DNA from: Thermoplasmata archaeon
Lineage (GTDB): Archaea; Thermoplasmatota; Thermoplasmata; Lutacidiplasmatales; UBA184
DNA length: 6,808 nt
Assembly (NCBI GenBank): GCA_030044475.1
Contig: JASHVP010000069.1
Coordinates: 1 to 6,808, forward strand
Direction of reading: 5' to 3'
Part shown: positions 5,755 to 6,808 of the stretch, one piece after another
How positions within the stretch are numbered: the first letter of the stretch is position 1
Layout of the letters: each line of letters begins with the position of its first letter
Made by a program: the position numbers and the translations under genes
Notes under the pieces: generated by a model
Told to the model about the DNA's origin: nothing
The model's input: only the letters and a program-made list of their open reading frames with translations
Database searches by the model: none

Positions 5755-6754
5755 CCGCGGACGGGGTCCGGAACGGCACGGCCTTCCGCCCGTACCTCCA
5801 CGCGCCGTCGATCGCGTACAGCCGGCGCAGCCGCGTGGCGACCCGGTCCCCGATCCGCAGCGCGTCCGCCGGCGGGTCGGCGACCGAGAGCGTCGCGCGG
5901 ACCCCCGGGGCGAGGTCGACGAGCGCCACCGCGTACGGACCGGTCGCCTCGACCTGCGCGTCGAACTCCGTCGGCTGACCGCCCTTGCCGATGACGGTCA
6001 CCGCGACGCAGATCCCGCCGTCGAGCGGGAGGCGGGACGCTCGGATCGCGTCGCTCCGCCCGCACGCCCGGCACCGTCCCCGGGCCGGGAACGTCCACGT
6101 CCCGCACGCCCCGCACCGGTCGGCGTCGAACCTCCATCGGCTCGGACGGCTCTCAAGGTAGCGCGCCCGGGGGACGTACGCCCCCTCGGAGACGGTCGCC
6201 GGAGCGGGATCGCTCGGGTCCCAGTCTCCGGCCGGCGTCCCGGAGTCCTCGGGCTCGCCCCACGGCCCGACCCACTCCACCTCGCGCGCGGTCGTCCCGG
6301 CGGAGAGCCACCGCACCGCGGCCGTCGTCGCCGCGCCCCCGCGGGACGTCGCCGGAAGGGCCTCGCCGGCCTCGGACGGAACGAACCACAGCGCGACCGC
6401 CCCGGCGGGTCGGGCGTTCCCCGACGCCGACTCGCCGAGGTCGGCGGCGACGACCAGCTCGGACCCCTCGACCCCGGACGCCGCCGCGGCCATCGCCGCC
6501 CCCAGGTCGGCCGAGTCCCCCTCGGCGCGGAACGTCGGGGCCCGGCCCCCGACCACCGCGGCGAGGTCATCGTCCGAGACGTCCGCGGCCGCCCCCAGCA
6601 GTCGGACGCAGACCGGGGGCCCGCCGTCCGAAGGGAGGGCCCGTTCCGCGACCGTCGCGACCAGCGTGAGCGCGTCCTCGTCGGGGCCCAGCGCCGGGGC
6701 GCCGTCCCGGTTCCACGACGGGCGGTACGCCGCCGACCGCGCGACGCGACGCAC
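5660..6754 (-). CDS. Zn-ribbon/OB-fold (DUF35) protein with degenerate HMG-CoA synthase-like N-terminus
   Basis: 364 residues in three parts. The C-terminal part is a DUF35 unit: a rubredoxin-like zinc ribbon with C214/C217 and C228/C231 (CGAC-x10-CRAC), then an OB fold at about 236-328 (VTVIGKGGQPTEF, PYAVALVDL, LRIGDRVATRL, WRYGRKAVPF). Family knowledge: in archaea DUF35 proteins bridge HMG-CoA synthase and acetoacetyl-CoA thiolase, channelling acetoacetyl-CoA into the mevalonate pathway. The N-terminal part (about 7-165) looks like the first half of archaeal HMG-CoA synthase: AAYRPSW, then GPDEDALTLVATVAERAL (23-40), ADLGAAMAAAASGVEGSELVVAADL (82-106), then AGAVALWFVP. The catalytic cysteine is absent (only C49 occurs before the ribbon), so it should be inactive. 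Start is GTG, 3 bases after the upstream stop, with GGTGGGG before it. The last ~31 residues (334-364) are low-complexity and antisense to the M61 gene. Confidence 0.82.
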   Translation of the reverse strand: MRRVARSAAYRPSWNRDGAPALGPDEDALTLVATVAERALPSDGGPPVCVRLLGAAADVSDDDLAAVVGGRAPTFRAEGDSADLGAAMAAAASGVEGSELVVAADLGESASGNARPAGAVALWFVPSEAGEALPATSRGGAATTAAVRWLSAGTTAREVEWVGPWGEPEDSGTPAGDWDPSDPAPATVSEGAYVPRARYLESRPSRWRFDADRCGACGTWTFPARGRCRACGRSDAIRASRLPLDGGICVAVTVIGKGGQPTEFDAQVEATGPYAVALVDLAPGVRATLSVADPPADALRIGDRVATRLRRLYAIDGAWRYGRKAVPFRTPSAVSFPASGPAPTEPPPTPRRSGGRGRSGRRAD

Positions 6755-6757
6755 GGT

Positions 6758-6808
6758 CTACCCCACCGAGAAGAGCGTCACCGCGGCGGTCGCGCCGGCG
6801 CCGCCGAC
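6758..6808 (-). CDS. C-terminal end of a probable SCPx-type thiolase (acetyl-CoA acetyltransferase)
   Basis: Only the last 16 codons and a TAG stop are in the window, reading VGGAGATAAVTLFSVG. The 'GG.GAT..V.l' pattern is like the closing strand of SCPx-type thiolases, which commonly end 'nLGGsGATvvv.il'. The DUF35-type gene begins 3 bases after its stop; in many archaea thiolase and DUF35 genes are adjacent and their products form one complex with HMG-CoA synthase. Both the short match and this context support the call, but 16 residues cannot prove it, and HMG-CoA synthase itself would be the alternative. Confidence 0.5.
   Translation of the reverse strand, partial: VGGAGATAAVTLFSVG

Noticed and set aside
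4875..5978. A 367-codon plus-strand frame running past the end of the M61 gene
   Set aside because: It is a shifted frame of the M61 gene, then antisense to the DUF35-type gene, with Arg/Gly/Pro-rich nonsense-like translation.

Overview
The window looks like a piece of a very GC-rich archaeal chromosome, most likely from a member of the Thermoplasmatota (inference). The archaeal signals are the start of a tetraether-lipid-synthase-type radical SAM gene (left edge), a zinc-ribbon/OB-fold (DUF35) gene directly behind what looks like an SCPx-type thiolase end (right edge; the archaeal mevalonate arrangement), and short AT-rich TATA-like boxes placed for leaderless or short-leader transcripts. 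Nearly every third codon position is G or C, so long antisense reading frames are common. I treated them as shadows. No tRNA, rRNA, CRISPR array, insertion sequence or phage gene was seen.

Layout. (1) 1-566, minus: N-terminal 188 residues of a Tes-like radical SAM enzyme, cut by the window edge. (2) 567-794: divergent spacer with candidate promoters. (3) 795-1337, plus: unrecognised 180-residue protein with a basic head, a proline/alanine-rich linker and a compact C-terminal domain. (4) 1339-3625, minus: a compact three-gene operon, PadR-family regulator -> ABC ATPase -> ABC-2 permease, whose genes are joined by two ATGA (4-base) stop/start overlaps, each start with a good Shine-Dalgarno sequence. 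It faces the previous gene tail to tail with one base between the stops. (5) 3626-3749: divergent control region containing an AT-rich island with a perfect 6-4-6 palindrome in front of padR, and a clear TATA-like box for the plus-strand genes. (6) 3750-5754, plus: a 73-residue coiled-coil protein followed after 10 bases by a 590-residue M61-family metallopeptidase with a C-terminal PDZ domain. (7) 5660-6808, minus: a DUF35-type Zn-ribbon/OB-fold protein preceded by the last 16 codons of a probable thiolase. Its 3' end overlaps the peptidase gene by 95 bases.

How the genes may work together. The edges both touch isoprenoid/ether-lipid membrane biology: thiolase plus DUF35 feed HMG-CoA into the mevalonate route, and Tes joins the lipid tails. 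They are separate transcription units, so this may be coincidence. The PadR-ABC unit reads as a self-regulated exporter of a hydrophobic or toxic compound. The most unusual item is the DUF35 protein. Its N-terminal ~165 residues resemble a shortened, cysteine-less version of the first half of HMG-CoA synthase, which suggests a pseudoenzyme fused to the scaffold that normally bridges HMG-CoA synthase and thiolase. The second most useful is the palindromic operator candidate over the padR promoter.
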